A model generated the notes under the pieces. It did not search any database. It saw only the letters and a program-made list of their open reading frames with translations, and was not told where the DNA came from. A program made the translations under genes and the position numbers. A stretch of DNA of 64,000 bases from Ampelocalamus luodianensis (lineage: Eukaryota; Streptophyta; Magnoliopsida; Poales; Poaceae): positions 58,911,655 to 58,975,654 of the forward strand of contig CM070618.1 of assembly GCA_036346255.1 (NCBI GenBank). The letters run 5' to 3'. Below are positions 33,382-44,146 of the stretch, in pieces. Position 1 is the first letter of the stretch, and the number at the start of each line of letters is the position of its first letter.

Positions 33382-34209
33382 CTATGTTTGACCAGTCTAC
33401 GACTTGTTCGCATCTACATACGACCAGTCTATATCTGGTCGAACTTAAGGACCTACTTGTGTAGTCTTCCTTTGCCTCACGATATCTGGTTGAACTCCAG
33501 GTGAGATGTGTCATCCATGGACTATTCAATACTTTCTCGATCAATTGTCAGATGACTTCATATGGTGAAGCTCTTCGACCACTAGTGACATGGCCATGCA
33601 CTTTCTTTATGTGACCACATCGAGGGGCCAGAGATATCTCTCCTGTTATGTTAGGAGTGGCAAATCCCATATCCGACCAGTCACATTTCTCCGTATGTTT
33701 CATAGCATACCCGAAATCTATCTTTATAACTACCCAGTTATGGAGTAGCATTTGACAACCCTTAAGAGTGCTATTACACATGTAGGAAATCATGCTAATC
33801 TCAGGTCTAAGGATTATACATTATCATTGCTTGAGACCAACTGACGACACATAGTATCATAACAATCTCAACAGTGTCTCAAGGTGGGTCAATCCAACAC
33901 CATGTTCTCTAACATGTGTCTATATTATTGATTCGATATCCCTATATCTATGACCGGTGAGACATGGTCATCATTCAATACATGTGCTGGTCGTGGAGTC
34001 ACTAGTGTTCTGTCAAGTGACATTCGACCAGGGATACATTTAGAACGACATCATCATAAGTTAAAAGAGCTTCACCAACAAGTCACATACTCGTTAATCT
34101 TCATAACTGATGATTCATTCAAGGAACAGAATAACACTTATTTAGTAACACATAAACATAAACATGATATCATCATCTCCATGATTGCCTCTAGGGCACA
34201 TCTCCAACA
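33382..34209 (-). repeat. Copia 3' LTR, U3 part
   Basis: Aligns with 50641-51472. Minus strand starts TGTTGGAGATGTGCCC and continues TAGAGGCAATC, a start typical of grass Angela/Tork-type Copia LTRs. It stops at 33382 where Tat B inserted or recombined; the remaining U5 piece is at 3221-3556. Confidence 0.85.
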
Positions 34210-34221
34210 ATCTCCCACATG
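34210..34221 (-). other. Polypurine tract of Copia
   Basis: Minus strand ATGTGGGAGAT directly before TGTTGGAGATG, the usual Copia arrangement. Confidence 0.75.
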
Positions 34222-34925
34222 TACTAGAGTCAATCAAATAGGTATCGAATACCCATAGATCTTGTGTGCTCCTCATGCTTAGGTTGTAGAAGAGGCTTTG
34301 TCAATGGATCAAAAAAATCATGTTCGATCAGTCTATGATTAGCTCGTCTCTCCATACGACTTGTCTGGAAATAGTCGTATCACCATACAACTAGTCCATA
34401 CCTGGTTGAACTTAAATCTATGTGCACTTTGCATATCTATAATTCTTCCAGCTTATCTGGTGCGATCATTATATTTATCATGCTCGATCTGATCGTATGA
34501 CTATACGACGACCCATACCGCTCCTTCATTCAAAACACAAACTCGATTGCGATCCGAACTCATCCTTATTGGTTTGGAAGCTTGCATCAGTGTAACCATT
34601 TATAACCAGCTCTTCTTCACCTCCATAAACAAGGAATGCATCCTTAGTCCTTTTCAAATACATAAGGATATTCTTGACTGCTATCCAGTGACCTTCACCT
34701 AGATCCTATTGATATCTGCTCGTAACTCTTAGAGCATACGACACATCTGGTCTTGTACATAGCATGGCATACATGATAGATCCAATAGCCGAAGCATTTG
34801 GAATTCTACTCATTTTGTCTTGCTCATCAGTGGTCGAAGGACACTAACTCTTGCAAAGATTAATGCCATGTGCCATGGGCACCAGTCTAGATCTGGTCAT
34901 ATCACTATACAACTATGTACATATC

Positions 34926-35537
34926 CTAGCTTAATCCAATTAGCCTTTTAGATCTATCTCTATAGATCCTTATACCAAGAATATATGCTGCATCTACTAA
35001 ATCTTTCATTGAGAAACTATTTCTTAATGAAGTTTTAATAGATTCAAGCATTAGAATATCATTTTCGACCAGTAGTATGTCATCTACATATAAGATCAGA
35101 AACACAAACTTGCTCCCACTAACCTTCTTGTAAACACAAGGTTCTTCGTCGTTCTTGATGAAGTCAAACCCTTTAACTACATCAAAACGAATGTTCCAAC
35201 TCCGAGATGCTTGCATTAGTCCATAGATGGATTTCATAAGCTTGCATACCTTTCTAGCTTCTTTTGGATCGACAAAACCTTCAGGTTGTATCATGTACAC
35301 ATCCTCACTTAGGTTTCCATTTAGGAAAGCCGTTTTGACATCTATGTGCCACATCTCATAATCGAAATATGCAGCAATTGCTAGAATGATCCAGATAGAC
35401 TTAAGCATCACGACATGCGAGATGGTTTCATCATAATCAACACTTTGAATTTGTTTGAAACTCTTTGCAACCAGTCGTGCCTTATGAATGTGAATATTTC
35501 CACCCATATCTATCTTTTCTTGAAAATTCATTTGCAC
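34926..35537 (-). CDS. Copia reverse transcriptase core (203-codon open part of the broken pol)
   Basis: KIDMGGNIHIHKARLVAKSF, then HIDVKTAFLNGNLSEDVYM with the first catalytic Asp, SIYGLMQASRSWN, and FLILYVDDILLVEND with the YVDD box near 35065-35080. This matches domains of the Copia polymerase in order, including the usual QPEGFVDP stretch. Changes from the conserved form (SF for GF, SHVVM for SPVVM) suggest decay has begun. It is part of the polyprotein, not an independent gene. Confidence 0.8.
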   Translation of the reverse strand: MQMNFQEKIDMGGNIHIHKARLVAKSFKQIQSVDYDETISHVVMLKSIWIILAIAAYFDYEMWHIDVKTAFLNGNLSEDVYMIQPEGFVDPKEARKVCKLMKSIYGLMQASRSWNIRFDVVKGFDFIKNDEEPCVYKKVSGSKFVFLILYVDDILLVENDILMLESIKTSLRNSFSMKDLVDAAYILGIRIYRDRSKRLIGLS

Positions 35538-36182
35538 GCAATGGTTGTAACACCATCAGGTGCATCAGCCAAGTTCCAAGGTTGATTATCAACCAGTTTA
35601 CGACTAGCTCGTATCTCTATATGACTAGTCTGGACCTGGTCGTATCCCTGTACGACATGAACACATGGATTTTATCTTGAATCTCATGGCTTTAAGCCAT
35701 GACTCAGAGTGTGGGTCCACCATCGCTTCCGTATAAGTTTTAGGCTCATCATTATTCAATAATAAAACGTTATGACCATACCTTGTAGGCAATTGACGTG
35801 GCCCTTTTGATCTACGTGGGGTTGATGTCTGATCTACAGGTTTAACAACATTTTATTTATCCTGTAGAGGTTCAGTAGGAGTTGAAACATTTTAAGATGG
35901 TTCCCAAATTTCTTCGAGTTGCACCTTACTCCCACTGACTTCTTTAGAAAGAAACTCTTTCTCCAAGAAGACACCATCTCAGGTAACAAACACTTTGTTA
36001 TTAACCTGATTATAAAAAATAATATCCTTTTGTTTCTTTAGGATACCCCACAAAGAAGCACTTATCGGACTTGGGTGTGAGCTTGTCAGACGTCAAATGT
36101 TTCTCATATGCCACACAACCCTATATCCTGAGAAAAGACAATCTAGGACTCTTCCCGGTCCATATCTCATATGGTGTCTTCT

Positions 36183-36404
36183 CTACAGTTTTCGATGGAA
36201 CTCTATATAAGTGAAAGCAGCTGTTTCTAGAGCGTATCCCCAGAATTGCAATGGAAGATCAGATTGGCTCGTCATTGATCGAACCATGTCTAACAGTGTT
36301 TGATTCCGTCGTTCAGACACCCCACTCCATTGAGGCGTCCCCGGCACAGTAAGCTGCGGAACAATTCCATTTTTCTTCTGATGATCAGCAAACTCATGGC
36401 TCAA
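36183..36404 (-). pseudogene. Copia integrase core, C-terminal part
   Basis: HQKKNGIVPQLTVPGTPQWSG, then VSERRNQTLLDMVRSM; the usual Q-N-G-V-AER motif contains the catalytic Glu, here E in SERRNQ. It joins the open part at 36498 across a short broken stretch. QFWGYALETAAFTYI follows. Confidence 0.75.
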
Positions 36405-36497
36405 ATGTTCATCTCCACAATCAGATCATAGATATTCGATTGTCTTGCCTAGTTAAATCTGCACTTCATACTGAAATTCTTTGAACTTTTCAAAGGA

Positions 36498-37292
36498 TTA
36501 TGACTTATGTCTCATCAAGTAGACATAGCCATATCTACTGAAATCATCAGCAAATGTCATGAAGTACTGAAAACCACCTCTGGTCAGAGTGCTAATTGGT
36601 CCATATACATCCGAATGTATTACAACTAGTAGATCACTCGCCCTTTCACCTCTGGTCGTGAAGGGCGCCTTTGTTATCTTACCAAGTAAACAACATTTAC
36701 ATGTTTCAAATGATTCAAAATCAAATGAGTTTAGAAGACCATCTTTATAGAGCTTCATCATGCGCTTCTCATTTATATGACCTAGACGACAATGCCAAAT
36801 AAAAGTGGGATACATTTCATTGGGTCGAAGTCTCTTAGCATTAACGTTATAAATAGGCATATCCTCTAGATTCAAAACATACAATCCATTCAGCAATGGA
36901 GCATGGCCATAAAGCATATCTTCAAAATAAATTGAACAATAACTGTTCTTTATTCTGAACTCATAACCTTCTGCTCCTAAACATGAAGCAGAAATAATGT
37001 TTTTGCTTAAGGCTGAAACGTAATAACAATTATTTAGTTCCACAACTAATCCTAAGGGTAAAGCTAATGGTAAAGGGCCAATAGCTAATGCAGCAACTCT
37101 TGCTCCATTTCCCACGCGGAGATCAACATGTCCTCTTGCCAAACATCTACTCCCTTTCAGTCTATGCATCGAATTGCAAATATGAGTAACCAATCCGGTG
37201 TCAAATACCCAAGAACTGGTAGGAGAAGTAGCAAGATTAATTTGTATAACATTTATGCCTGAACTGGAAGTTTTACTTTTGTTCTTTTTCAT
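36498..37292 (-). CDS. Copia protease, GAG-pre-integrase and integrase start (264-codon open part)
   Basis: Protease active site SSWVFDTGLVTHICNS (D-T-G). Then GAG-pre-integrase with WHCRLGHINEKRMMKLY, CKCCLLGKITKAPF, and the start of the integrase core LLVVIHSDVYGPIS with its first Asp (expected DVCGP). It ends RYGYVYLMRHKS. Part of the polyprotein, upstream of 36183-36404 in transcription order reversed on this strand. Confidence 0.8.
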   Translation of the reverse strand: MKKNKSKTSSSGINVIQINLATSPTSSWVFDTGLVTHICNSMHRLKGSRCLARGHVDLRVGNGARVAALAIGPLPLALPLGLVVELNNCYYVSALSKNIISASCLGAEGYEFRIKNSYCSIYFEDMLYGHAPLLNGLYVLNLEDMPIYNVNAKRLRPNEMYPTFIWHCRLGHINEKRMMKLYKDGLLNSFDFESFETCKCCLLGKITKAPFTTRGERASDLLVVIHSDVYGPISTLTRGGFQYFMTFADDFSRYGYVYLMRHKS

Positions 37293-37339
37293 CTCTGCTA
37301 AGAATTTCTTGTAATTTCTCTTCCATTGCCTAGTCTCAT

Positions 37340-37384
37340 GACAATAGTAACATTCTATGTTAGGCTTAGAACCCAGCTTAAGCT
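37340..37384 (-). pseudogene. Copia gag zinc knuckle, degenerate
   Basis: NIECYYCHETRQWKRNYKK: the first two Cys of the C-X2-C-X4-H-X4-C knuckle remain, but the His is Gln and the last Cys is Tyr. RNA binding by this motif is therefore likely lost. Confidence 0.7.
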
Positions 37385-37584
37385 TCTTAAGCTTAGCCTT
37401 GAGATTCTTGATCTCATCTTGACTATTTTCTTTGCCTTTTTCCTTTCCCGACTTACCCTTCTTGAAGGCTGTAGTCTTTTAAACCATCATCACATGATTG
37501 GAACTTTTTTTGATGCTTTCTCAGCACCATTAAGCATGCCATGCAACTCGGTCATTGACTTCTCCATGCCATTCATATGAAAAA

Positions 37585-38019
37585 TCAATATGACAAGCTC
37601 AAAGCTCGCAGGGAGCGATTGGAGAATCGCATCAGTGGCCAACTCTTGGCTAAGGGAAAACCAAGCCTTTCCAAGCTCCCAATGAGATCAATCATATTGA
37701 TCACATGAGGATTGACTAGGTTACCTTCTGACAGCCTATAAGAAAACAATGACTTAGAGGTATTAAACCTCTTTGGCCTTGCCTGATCCTGAAACATACT
37801 CTTCAGACTCACAATCATATTGTAAGCATCTGTGGTGTCATATTGCTTCTGAAGCTCAGAGTACATGGTAGAAAGCATTGGGCAGTGCACATCGAATGCG
37901 TCATCGCAATGCTTCTCATAAGCATTCTTTTCAGCATGAGGTGCATTGGCACTCGGTTCCTTAGGATAGAGACCCTCTAGAATATATTCCTTCTTTTCTT
38001 GTTTGAGAACAATTGTCAA
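37585..38019 (-). pseudogene. Copia gag, UBN2-type domain
   Basis: TIVLKQEKKEYILEGLYP, then AYEKHCDDAFDVHCPMLSTM, LQKQYDTTDAYNMIVSLKSMFQ, and HVINMIDLIGSLERLGFPL: the gag domain of Copia elements. The real frame extends upstream (KLNGSS...GWFRIL) to 38106 through stops, then across the gag-only element to 42782. Confidence 0.8.
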
Positions 38020-38190
38020 AATTCGAAACCAGCCAATACAACTTGAACCATTTAACTTTTGTATCTAAAGAACAGATCACAAATTAAAGGTAGGCGCAGA
38101 AGAGGTAGTAGTGATGAGGACATAACCCCTATGGATACAACCATATTTGCTAGGATTAATTTGTTCAGTAACATTGTATTCATGTGCAAA

Positions 38191-38270
38191 TTGGAAAATA
38201 ATATCCAATGTGAGGATGACAAGTGGGCCCATGGCCCACATGTCATCCTCACATCGATGTTATTTTCCAA
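38191..38270. repeat. 80-bp near-perfect palindrome in U3
   Basis: TTGGAAAATAA (38191-38201) pairs with TTATTTTCCAA (38260-38270), and TGTGAGGATGAC (38209-38220) with GTCATCCTCACA (38242-38253). The centre is GGGCCCATGGCCC. It resembles a tiny foldback MITE inserted in the LTR; no clear target duplication. Confidence 0.75.
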
Positions 38271-38815
38271 CTTTTGATATTGTTCCAGTGTTACTGTGCA
38301 GTTTGCCCCTATTTGCTATGCTTATTGTTCCAATTACAAGAGCTCGTAAGCTTCCCTTAAATTATCAAGTGAGCTCGTTTTTAAGAATGCTTTTATATTA
38401 TATGAACTATATAATACTACCTAATGATGAAAATGTATATTTGTACAACACCACGTTACATTATGCCCAAGCTAAGCAAGAGTTCAAGTTGGACACGTTC
38501 TGGAATCCAGTTCGGCCTCTAGAGACATCCCTAACTTCAAACGAGCATAACTTTCACATACGGACTCCATTTGAGGTCCACGAGTACTTCATTAAAAGCT
38601 TATCTCGTCCTCTTTCCAATGGATCTAGCCCCACCTTCAAATTCCTTTTGTGCGCACCACAATCATTAAAACAAGGTGCTACGTCACTTTCTTACACCCA
38701 AGGGAAGGCGCCACCCTAGGCGGCCCGTACTGTTCATGTGGTACTGTTCATGCATGAACAGTACCATGAATAGTACAACCCCTTAGGTCTTAGCTATGTG
38801 TGGCTCCTCCTCCCC

Positions 38816-38824
38816 TATTTAAGG
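38816..38824 (+). promoter_or_regulatory. TATA-like box of gag-only LTR
   Basis: TATTTAAGG, about 60 bp after the U3 hairpin; repeated in the 3' LTR at 42389-42397. Confidence 0.55.
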
Positions 38825-39206
38825 AGGCTGCACCCCTCTAGTTTTACTCGGATTTTGTTCAGTTAAAAGTTAGCTACAATGCAACTTTGTGTATTGGCTT
38901 GTGTCGACTATACCAACCATTATACCACTTTTGGAATCCCAACTTTATCAAATATTTCAATCCTATTTGCAATTTTAGATTGCTTATTATCTTGTTCTTG
39001 CGTGTTCTTCGATTGCATGCAGGAATTGACCTTCGTGGTAAGGTCGACCGTACTTCTAGCAAGATCGATAACAATCTTGAAGTTGGTTCAGGGATTACCG
39101 AGCATATTGGTGGTGTGCGATTGGTAGCCGAATTGTGAGAGTCGTCTCCACCCAAATCGAGTTATCCATCTCATCGAAAGATCGGGACACCCATTGTCGC
39201 ATCAGG

Positions 39207-39218
39207 TGGTATCAGAGC
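39207..39218 (+). other. Primer binding site of gag-only copy 2
   Basis: TGGTATCAGAGC, exact complement of the 3' end of initiator methionine tRNA, two bases after the 5' LTR. Confidence 0.9.
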
Positions 39219-40758
39219 TACAGTTGATCGGTGAGAATTTCCAGTTTTCTAGTAGTAGATTCATTTTTCATACCTAGAGTCTAGAAAATTGCCCAAAAAA
39301 TTACTGCATCTATCATTCGTACCGAACCCCTTTGGGCCATTGCAATTTTATTTTTGATATTTTGCTTGTTGAATCATTGGTTGCATCGTCGTGTCTAGTT
39401 GCTGATCTTTAGTTCTAGTTATTGTCTAGTTGGTCATTATCTAGTTTGTATCTCGTGTTTTCCTTCGTGTTGCTTGATCGTACTTTTAGGGTTCTTAGTT
39501 TTTGCATCTAAAACAGAAAATTCGTGGGTTAGAACTCTTCTAATCCGCACCAAAAACAGAAAACTCGTATTGTTGTTAATCCAAAAAAACCGAGAGGATT
39601 ATTGTGATCTTTTGAGAGAATTGATGTTATTTGCGACTTGCGGCGAACCCTAGGGCCGGCCAGCTAGTAGAAGGAGAAAGAGGCAACTGCAAGAACAAAA
39701 GCCGTAGTAGAAAAAAAAGAGAGAAAAGAAAACAAAAGTGCGTAAAAATTGGTGGAGACCTTCTACATATAGCCAAAAGCTTCCACAAAAAAATTCAGCA
39801 AGTTTGGCCCATAGATTTGAAAGATATAGTAGTTTCAAATTTGAACCCGAGACGGTTTCGAGTCCGAGTAGGATTCTGTTTCCGAGACACCTTTAGTAAA
39901 ACGGGCATAACTTTTGCATACGGTGTTCGTTTTTTATGTTTTTATGCTTGTTTGAAAGCTAATGATGAGACACATCCCTTCCACATAAGCCACTAGTTGC
40001 CCTTCAGGAACCCCAAAATCGGCCATCTTCGGCCCCGAATTCATGTCGCAAATTTTTGGTTTCTATTTTTGCTGTTTCATTCGGTCTTCCCTTCGGAATT
40101 TGGGGTTTGTCTCAACTGTAAAGTTGTAGATCTCATCAAAACCTTTCAAAAGAGCATATATAAGCCATATAAAACTTTTATGTTTCATCTCTTGAGACTA
40201 GCTGTTGTTTACTACTTAAACTAGAGGGCTTTTTACTGTGCACGTTATTATGTTTTTGTGCTCTACATTGTGTGAACAATCTTGTACCCCTACACAGAAG
40301 TTTGAGTAGTTAGCTAGCGTCTCTACTAGCACTTGGTGTGAGGTTTTCCTTTGCTTACATCAAGTCACATTAATCTTTGCGTGTGCGTATATACACTTCT
40401 CTTAGTAGGCTTTGATTAGCTAGCACTTTCTAAGTTAGGATCAGCAACATTGACTAGTAGTTTGAATAATTTTTCAACTTGCATTACTGATTTGATTGTT
40501 GCTAATCCTTGCTACCATATTGAAGCCTATCCTAGCTCCACCTACTACCATTCTACAGATACCAGTTGCTTGCAATCGCTTTGTCAATCTTCGAAGATCA
40601 TTTAGCACCGACACTAGCTGCCGGTCACCAGCTGTTTTGCTTGGTAAGAATTGGTAAGAACTTGGTATTAGCTAGAGTGTGAGCGACTTTGAGCCTCCAG
40701 ATCTTAGTAGTTGATAGGAACATATACTTGTGATTTGTTTCCTTGTTTTGTACTAACT

Positions 40759-41996
40759 ATGTCAGGTTCACGGAATGTTTACAAGATAGATCCACATCTT
40801 CTTCGAGCTATTGAACGGGAGCGCAAGAAAGTCCACGAGGAAGATGCACGCTTCAAACAAGTTTCTCTACTACAAAAGGTACATGATCGTGATAGTACAT
40901 CTGGTAAAACTAAACTCACTTTGCCATCCTTTGTTGGTAAATTTGATCCTGATGCCTATGTTGACTGGGAGATAGCTTTAGACACATAATTTGAACATTA
41001 TGAATGGTCTGATAGGCAAAAGATTAGAGCTGCCACTAGTGTTTTTGTTGAGGATGCAATACTTAGGTGGAAGTATTTATGTAGACATGGAAGAGTGCCT
41101 CAAACTTGCTATGCATTAAAGAAACTTTTGAGAGATGAATTTGTTCCTAAATATCATGCTGATTATTTGTTAGCTAGATTACAAAGTTTCAAACAGGGTC
41201 GTATAACTGTAAGGGAATACTATCATGAATTGAAAACTCGTTTATTGCGTTGTGGCTTAGAGGAACATGCTGAAGCTACAGAGAATAGATTCTTAAGTGG
41301 GCTTAACCAACCAATTCAGGACCTTCTTGTTCACAAAGAATATAATTCTCTCTCTTATTTGTTTATACTTGCCTGTAAGGTTGAACGTCAGATTAAGGAG
41401 AAATTGAGAATGCTTGATGATAGGGAACATAAAAACAAACCTGTGTTTGTGTCTTTTTATGTGACTAACAACTTGTAGGAAGTTGAGAACCATGCCGAAG
41501 AGGAGAATGAGCTGATTGAACCACCGACTCCATTGATTAAGAAGGAAGATGAGGAGATGGATGCACCTACATCATCTGAGGAGAGCCAAAAAGGTAAAGA
41601 CAATGGCGCTACCATCCCTCAAGGTGAGTATGCTTGTGAAGAACTACAATTGTCCATTGTTCATGCTATTTTAGAGCAAAAATTAGAGGAAAACAATTCT
41701 GATATGCACATATTTCAAGTAAAGTATTCAGACTGCATTGACTTGAGTGCACCATGTGATAAAATGATTGAATTGCCTGCTGTTTTGAGTGTTTCCTGTG
41801 ATGAGTTAATCACATTTAATAATCATGTGGAATTGGTTAGACATAAGGAAGTTTTGACTAGAATTTCTCCAGTTGATTCTTTATGTTACATTATGTTGGA
41901 TCTACCTATGAAATTATCACATGCTTCCCTTAAATTATCAAGTGAGCTCATTTTTAAGAATGCTTTTATATTATATGAACTATATGATGCTACCTA
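40759..41996 (+). pseudogene. gag-like polyprotein of gag-only copy 2 (two stops)
   Basis: ATG 40759 (MSGSRNVYKIDPHLLRAIERE) after a 1.5-kb leader. A single frame runs through two in-frame stops (TAA 40987, TAG 41476) to 41996. Gag core LTLPSFVGKFDPDAYVDWE, FVEDAILRWKYL, LLRDEFVPKYH, VREYYHELKTRLLRCGL; then an acidic half (KKEDEEMDAP, EESQKGKD) ending where the frame runs into the truncated 3' LTR. Copy 1 shows that about 100 more codons are normal. No protease or zinc knuckle seen. Confidence 0.8.
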
Positions 41997-42776
41997 ATGA
42001 TGAAAATGTATATTTATACAACACCACGTCACTTTGTGTTCAAGCTAAGCAAGAGTTCAAGTTGGACACGTTCTGCAATCCAGTTCAGCCTCCGGAGACC
42101 GCCGTGACTTCAAACGAGCGTAACTTTCACATACGGACTTCGTTTGAGGTCCACGAGTACTGGATTGAAAGCTTATCTCGTCCTCTTTCCAATGGATATA
42201 GCCCTACCTTTAAATTACTTCTGTGCACGCCGCAATAATCAAAACAAGGTGCTGCGTCACCTGCTCGGGCCCAAGGGAAGGCGCTACCCTAGGCGGCCTG
42301 TACTGTTCACGTGGCACCGTTCACACATGAACAGTACCATGAATAGTACAACCCCTTAGGTCTTAGCTATGTGCGGCTCCTCCTCCCCTATTTAAGGAGG
42401 CCGCACCCCTCTAGTTTACTCCGATTTTGTTCAGTTAAAAGTTAGCTACAATGCAACTTCGTGTATTGGCTTGTGCCGACTAGACCAACCATAATACCGC
42501 ATTTGGAATCCCAACTTTATCAAATATTTCAATCCTATTTGCAATTTTAGATTACTTATTATCTTGTTCTTGCGTGTTCTTCGATTGCATATAGGAATAG
42601 ACCTTCGTAGTCAGGTCGATCGTGCTTCTAGCAAGGTCAATAACAATCTTGGAGTTGGTTTAGCGATTACCGGGCATATTGGTTGTGTGTGATTGGTAGT
42701 CGAATCGTGAGAGTCGTCTCTACCCAAATCGAGTTATCCATCTTACCGAAAGATCGGGACACCCATTGTCGCTTCA
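41922..42776 (+). repeat. Truncated 3' LTR of gag-only copy 2
   Basis: Matches 38350-39204 from GCTTCCCTTAAATTATC to the end; ends CGCTTCA, then AGTAG. U3 hairpin at 42301-42338. The first 238 bp of U3, including the palindrome, are lost. Confidence 0.85.
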
Positions 42777-42781
42777 AGTAG

Positions 42782-42944
42782 GTGCTAAGATCTACAACAG
42801 AAATATATGCAAAGATTCAACACTATGTTTATGTAAGATCTTCTATTATACATTCATGTTGGTGGTTACGTTCGACCAGTCTATGACCAACTCGTATCTT
42901 TATACGACTAGTCTTTTCCTGGTCAAACTTAATCATCAACAGAT
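42782..42944 (-). other. Copia leader end and first gag codons, with an LTR-derived module
   Basis: Minus-strand continuation of Copia upstream of gag: LAPT codons at the gag-only insertion site (42782 onward), then untranslated leader. 42870-42931 is a copy of the recurrent 62-bp module otherwise found in the Copia LTR. Confidence 0.55.
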
Positions 42945-44146
42945 AATAAAAGATACTCGGACTAAATTCCATATCCCTCTTATGACATTTAGTGATTCAA
43001 GACCCACATTCAGTTAATCTACTAGTGAGCTTTGGCATCACTGCTAGAAGATTAGTGCAAATGGTAAGCAACCCTTTGCTAATCATATCTCTATATGACT
43101 CTTGTAGTTGAGCGGCATCTCTATGCACTGACGCCCAACCCTATGCCCCAAGGTCCATAACCGTTATGATGACCTTGTCAAGTTAAACCAATGCAATGCG
43201 TGTAAATGTCTGATACAAACCCATCTAGTCAAGGAGAGTTAATGACACTCTGCCATTAAAATACATGACTTTGGATGGTGCAGCATATTGGGATGGCATC
43301 AATTTAGCTTAATATTATATGAGGAAATTTTACTTTTACCATGTTAAAAACCATCTAATGATAAAACATGATCAAATAGCATGATAGGAATAAACATTCA
43401 TAGATAATCAAATTAAATTTTGAAATAGTATGGCCTTTAACATGACGATCTCCATCACCATGATTCCTGTCCTCCAACCATCATGCTTGAAGTCTCCGAC
43501 CGCATTCATCTACTAAGCAATTACTCCTAAGAGCTAGTAATGAATTACATAGGATAACATCAAGCATCACATGTCAGTACGTAGACCGTTATACAATAAT
43601 ATGTAGCTCGATAGCTATCTAACAGCATGACACGCAGGCCATGAAAATCCATTCATGCATCACATACATAATGGGCTATACTATTCACATCAATCCCTGC
43701 AAAAATGAGTTATGCATAGAATCCAATTCTCTGGGGTGACATGAACATACATACTACTAAATAATGTTGCAACGACGACGGTGGTCCCGCTAGCTAGTTA
43801 GTGGGCGGGGCTCTAAGGGGCAGTGCTCTCGGAAAATTTTCTCGAGATATGAATCTTATTCACATAATCGAGCCTTGGAAATCATCAAATCAATCAAATT
43901 AACCCTATTCCGAACGAATCTGATCACTGTCTTGATATGACCACGCACTGCGGCACACTCTGATGGCGGAATTCCGACCGGTAGGAGTATCATGCAAGGC
44001 AGTCAAAAACAAGTTGAGTAAATCATCTGGTGCTCTTAACTTATACCTCTTCGGAAAACCCATCTACTACTATCGAAACCCGATCGATCTTATCGACCAG
44101 TGCCTAGATCGTTCCATCCATATCAATTGATCTAGGTTATCAGACC
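42945..44146 (-). repeat. Copia leader, copy nearer gag (1.2-kb direct repeat)
   Basis: Direct repeat of 48446-49656, from AGATACTC...ACTAAATTCC to CTAGGTTATCAGACCA, about 93-95% alike. No protein. Includes GGGCGGGGCTCTAAGGGGCAG-type sequence and several short indels relative to the other copy. Confidence 0.75.

Larger units (their letters stand above)
34222..38106 (-). pseudogene. Copia gag-pol polyprotein (broken)
   Basis: Order on the minus strand: gag (38106-37585), zinc knuckle, protease, GAG-pre-integrase, integrase core, reverse transcriptase, RNase H, ending KPLLQPKHEEHTRSMGIRYL at about 34240-34300. In-frame pieces are separated by stops, frame breaks and inserted LTR-derived modules (34322-34415, 34482-34519, 34880-34916, 35590-35656). 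Gag-only copy 2 interrupts the first gag codons: LAP lies at 42782 onward and TTSSAPTFNL at 38106 downward. One polyprotein is normal for Copia. Confidence 0.85.
38112..39204 (+). repeat. 5' LTR of gag-only copy 2
   Basis: Starts TGATGAGGACATAACCCC, ends TTGTCGCATCA. It contains an 80-bp palindrome (38191-38270), the repeated U3 hairpin TACTGTTCATG (38729-38766), TATTTAAGG TATA-like box (38816-38824) and R-U5. The first 238 bp have no partner in the truncated 3' LTR. Confidence 0.85.
38112..42776 (+). mobile_element. Gag-only Ty3-like element, copy 2
   Basis: Flanked by AGTAG at 38107-38111 and 42777-42781. 5' LTR 38112-39204, primer binding site 39207-39218, one gag-like gene, 3' LTR 41922-42776. 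The polypurine tract and the first about 238 bp of the 3' LTR are deleted: coding sequence CACATGC passes directly into U3 CTTCCC. No pol genes. LTR similarity by eye about 93-95%. Non-autonomous, needing enzymes of a related Ty3 element. Confidence 0.9.
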
